Source: Nitrospira sp. (lineage in GTDB: Bacteria > Nitrospirota > Nitrospiria > Nitrospirales > Nitrospiraceae). Taken from it: DNA of 7,290 nucleotides. Below, one piece after another: positions 5,350-7,290 of the stretch. Numbering within the stretch: the first letter of the stretch is position 1; every line of letters starts with the position of its first letter. The stretch covers positions 1 to 7,290 of the forward strand of contig JANYEF010000518.1 in NCBI GenBank assembly GCA_025363325.1, read 5' to 3'. Both the position numbers and the translations under genes were made by a program. The notes beneath the pieces were generated by a model. It saw only the letters and a program-made list of their open reading frames with translations. It was not told the DNA's origin and did no database searches.

Positions 5350-7182
5350 TCACCTCTTGAGGTGGAATGGCACGTCGGTCAGGATGACACGATCTTTGAA
5401 TAGCAGCGATGCCTTTAATAGGAGGGCCCGCTGATTGTGGAGGATGTTCTGCCACCAGCGAGCCGGGAGAATTTCTGGAATTACGACGGTGACCCAGGTG
5501 TCCGGCTCCTTTTCCAAGAGCTTCTCCACATAGTCGAGGAGGGAAGTCAGGACGGATCGATAGGGCGAGGGCAAGACGACGATGTTGACGCCGCATCCCC
5601 ACTGGGCCCACTGCATTTCGAGTCGGGCCGTTTTTTCCGGGTCTACGTCGACTAACACCGCTCGAACTTCTCCTGGCCGGCTTCGGGCATAGTCTACCGC
5701 GCGGATGACGGCACGGTTTACCCCGTTGATCGGAATGATGACGATATTGCGGCGAGGCATCGGAGGGCGGCTTCCTCGTCGATCGAGTGCGATCTGGTCG
5801 GAGACGGCCTTATAGTGCGCGTGAATGCCTCGGAACATCATGATTAGGATTGGGATCAGCACGATGACGATCCAGGCACCGTGCATAAACTTGGTGCTGG
5901 CGATGATTGCGGTCGCAATGGCTGTGGCGACCGCGCCGATGCCATTGATGATAATTTTCTTTCGCCAATGAGGTCCGCGTTTGCCCAGCCATCGGCGGAC
6001 CATGCCGGCCTGCGCGAGGGTGAACGAGAGAAACACGCCGACGGCATAGAGTGGAATCAGTGCGTGGGTGTCACCGCCGAAGATGACAATGAGGAGGCAC
6101 GAGAAGACTCCCAGGATGATAATGCCATTGGAGAACACCAGGCGGTCGCCCATGAGCTCCATCTGTTGGGGCATGTAGCCGTCGCGGGCTAACAACGATG
6201 CGAGGCGTGGAAATCCGGCAAAGGCGCTATTCGCCGCGAGGACCAAGATCGACATCGTGGAACCTTGTATCAAATAGTAGAGGACTCCTTCGCCGAAGAT
6301 GGCATGTGCAACCTGCGAGACAACGGTTTCATCGTCTTTCGGCAGGATGCCCAAGTGATATGCCATCGTACTGATGCCGAGGAAGAGTATGCCCAGGACG
6401 AGCGCCATCGTGATCATGGTGATGACGGCGTTCTTCGGTTCAGGGGGGCGAAACGCCGGCACGCCATTCGAGATGACTTCCACGCCGGTGAGTGCCGTAC
6501 AGCCTGATGAGAAGGCACGGAGCAGGAGAAACAACGACACCGATTCGACCGCGGTTTGAGCAGCCACGCTCTGAGAGACTACGGGGGTGAGTTGTCCAAA
6601 CAGGAGTTGAAATGCTCCGACGGCCAACATGAGGAGCATGGTCCCAATGAACATGTAGGTCGGGACGGCAAACACTTTCCCCGACTCCCGAACACCGCGC
6701 AGGTTGACCAGGAGAACGAGCAAGATGGCAAACACGCCGAGTACCACGCGGTACGGAAAGAGAGCGGGAATGGCGGAGGTGATCGCGGCGATGCCGGCCG
6801 CCACGCTGACCGCGACGGTCAGGACATAATCGATCATCAACGAGGCCGCTGCGGTCAGTCCTGGCCATTCACCCAGGTTCGACTTCGACACGGTGTAGGC
6901 GCCGCCGCCTCCCGGATATTCGAAAATGATCTGGGAGTAAGAGAGTGTCAAAATCGCAAGCAGGAGGATGATCATCACGCTGATCGGAATCGAGAAATGC
7001 GCAAAGGCCAGACTGGATGGAATGAGGACCAGGAGGATTTCTTCCGTGGCGTATGCGACCGAAGACAGGGCGTCGGAAGAGAAAACGGCCAGGGCCAGGC
7101 GTTTCGACAGCCGTTGGTGTGCTGCCTGAGCGCTTTTGAGTGGATCGCCAACCAGCCAACGCTTCAGAAACATAGGGGTCAT
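5350..7182 (-). CDS. kimA: KimA (YdaO)-type potassium transporter, APC superfamily
   Basis: This 610-residue inner-membrane protein is close in sequence along its length, as I recall it, to Bacillus subtilis KimA (607 residues), a proton-coupled potassium importer once annotated as an amino acid permease. About 12 membrane segments occupy residues 30-445. The blocks SSDALSSVAYATEE (35-48), YPGGGGAYTVSKSNLGE (89-105), DYVLTVAVS (118-126) and SSGCTALTGVEVISN (225-239) are all intact. Residues D37, Y44, D118, Y119, T122, S126, T232 and E235 align with residues I recall as potassium-site residues of KimA. The C-terminal 170 residues form a soluble domain with a universal-stress-protein-like pattern, as in KimA. 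KimA is controlled by cyclic di-AMP in Bacillus; whether that applies here is unknown. The start at ATG 7182 matches the N-terminus of KimA, although no ribosome binding site is obvious. The PKD-domain gene follows at once and may overlap it. Confidence 0.85.
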   Translation of the reverse strand: MTPMFLKRWLVGDPLKSAQAAHQRLSKRLALAVFSSDALSSVAYATEEILLVLIPSSLAFAHFSIPISVMIILLLAILTLSYSQIIFEYPGGGGAYTVSKSNLGEWPGLTAAASLMIDYVLTVAVSVAAGIAAITSAIPALFPYRVVLGVFAILLVLLVNLRGVRESGKVFAVPTYMFIGTMLLMLAVGAFQLLFGQLTPVVSQSVAAQTAVESVSLFLLLRAFSSGCTALTGVEVISNGVPAFRPPEPKNAVITMITMALVLGILFLGISTMAYHLGILPKDDETVVSQVAHAIFGEGVLYYLIQGSTMSILVLAANSAFAGFPRLASLLARDGYMPQQMELMGDRLVFSNGIIILGVFSCLLIVIFGGDTHALIPLYAVGVFLSFTLAQAGMVRRWLGKRGPHWRKKIIINGIGAVATAIATAIIASTKFMHGAWIVIVLIPILIMMFRGIHAHYKAVSDQIALDRRGSRPPMPRRNIVIIPINGVNRAVIRAVDYARSRPGEVRAVLVDVDPEKTARLEMQWAQWGCGVNIVVLPSPYRSVLTSLLDYVEKLLEKEPDTWVTVVIPEILPARWWQNILHNQRALLLKASLLFKDRVILTDVPFHLKR

Positions 7183-7290
7183 TATCGCACATAAGTAGAG
7201 GCGTGCACATTGAAAGAAGATGCCCTCAGATGTCAGAGGCTGAAAACCCCACTCGATCTATATGGCGTGGGACTCCGCATGAGAGAAAAT
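7183..7290. other. upstream region of the kimA-like gene, no firm signal
   Basis: I see no convincing promoter, ribosome binding site or riboswitch in these 108 bases. A weak imperfect hairpin is possible at 7224-7239. The only -10-like hexamer, GATAAT, overlaps the start codon. The promoter probably lies beyond the window. Confidence 0.4.

Noticed and set aside
5354..5611. N-terminal extension of the PKD-domain protein into the transporter gene
   Set aside because: The extra residues are Arg-, Pro- and His-rich alternate-frame sequence placed before a normal signal peptide, and a start with a good ribosome binding site lies just past the transporter stop.
6440..6868. 142-residue minus-strand open frame in another frame of the transporter gene
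   Set aside because: Its arginine- and proline-rich composition is typical of an alternate frame, and the kimA-like frame continues uninterrupted through it.
6556..7194. 212-residue plus-strand open frame opposite the transporter gene
   Set aside because: It is rich in His, Gly, Glu and Asp as expected from the antisense of hydrophobic codons, shows no recognisable domain, and lies wholly over a well-conserved gene.
7183..7290. Possible ydaO-type cyclic di-AMP riboswitch upstream of the kimA-like gene
   Set aside because: Only 108 bases are available and I could not find the conserved paired helices of that riboswitch. Just one weak hairpin (7224-7239) is present.

Overview
The window looks like accessory chromosomal DNA from a moderately GC-rich Gram-negative bacterium. 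A Nitrospira-like (Nitrospirota) source is my best guess. It rests on overall protein style and on a degenerate inverted-repeat element at 4164-4284 that resembles, from memory, a dispersed intergenic repeat of Nitrospira genomes. Nothing here proves the taxon. No rRNA, tRNA, CRISPR array or transposase gene is visible.

Left part (1-1577): a small helical protein of unknown function on the plus strand (about 138-509) is followed, convergently, by a minus-strand toxin-antitoxin pair. The pair is a 65-residue ribbon-helix-helix-like antitoxin (912-1109) and a Doc-type kinase toxin (523-915) that overlap by GTGA. A promoter with 17-bp spacing and a good ribosome binding site precede the antitoxin. 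Just upstream of that promoter lies a 69-bp, about 81% identical copy of the 3' end of the first gene, stop codon included. The toxin-antitoxin pair is therefore bracketed by direct repeats. Next comes a small plus-strand ORF (about 1315-1521) whose tail resembles the C-terminus of VapB-like antitoxins but which has no toxin partner. A hairpin separates it from the next gene.

Middle (1578-4050): three minus-strand genes lie close together in the transcription order 2551-4050, 2328-2519, 1578-2285. They encode an exported protein with a FlgT/LPP20-like N-terminal domain and a coiled coil, an unrecognised 63-residue protein, and a single-domain HEPN protein with an R-x4-H motif. A sigma70-like promoter sits immediately before the first gene. 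Gaps of 31 and 42 bases suggest cotranscription, but the two downstream genes may be an independent accessory pair.

Right part (4164-7182): the 121-bp inverted-repeat element lies directly after the stop codon of a two-gene minus-strand unit. This unit encodes a KimA (YdaO)-type potassium transporter (5350-7182) and, overlapping or adjoining it, a secreted protein with Ig-like, BIG2-like and PKD-like domains (4286-about 5347).

Taken together, the left 2.3 kb is a small island of toxin or defence-like genes (Doc pair, orphan antitoxin-like ORF, HEPN protein). The right 5 kb is more ordinary envelope and ion-homeostasis content. I find no convincing large new multigene system. The best leads are the gene-end duplication around the Doc module, and the HEPN protein with its small upstream neighbour.
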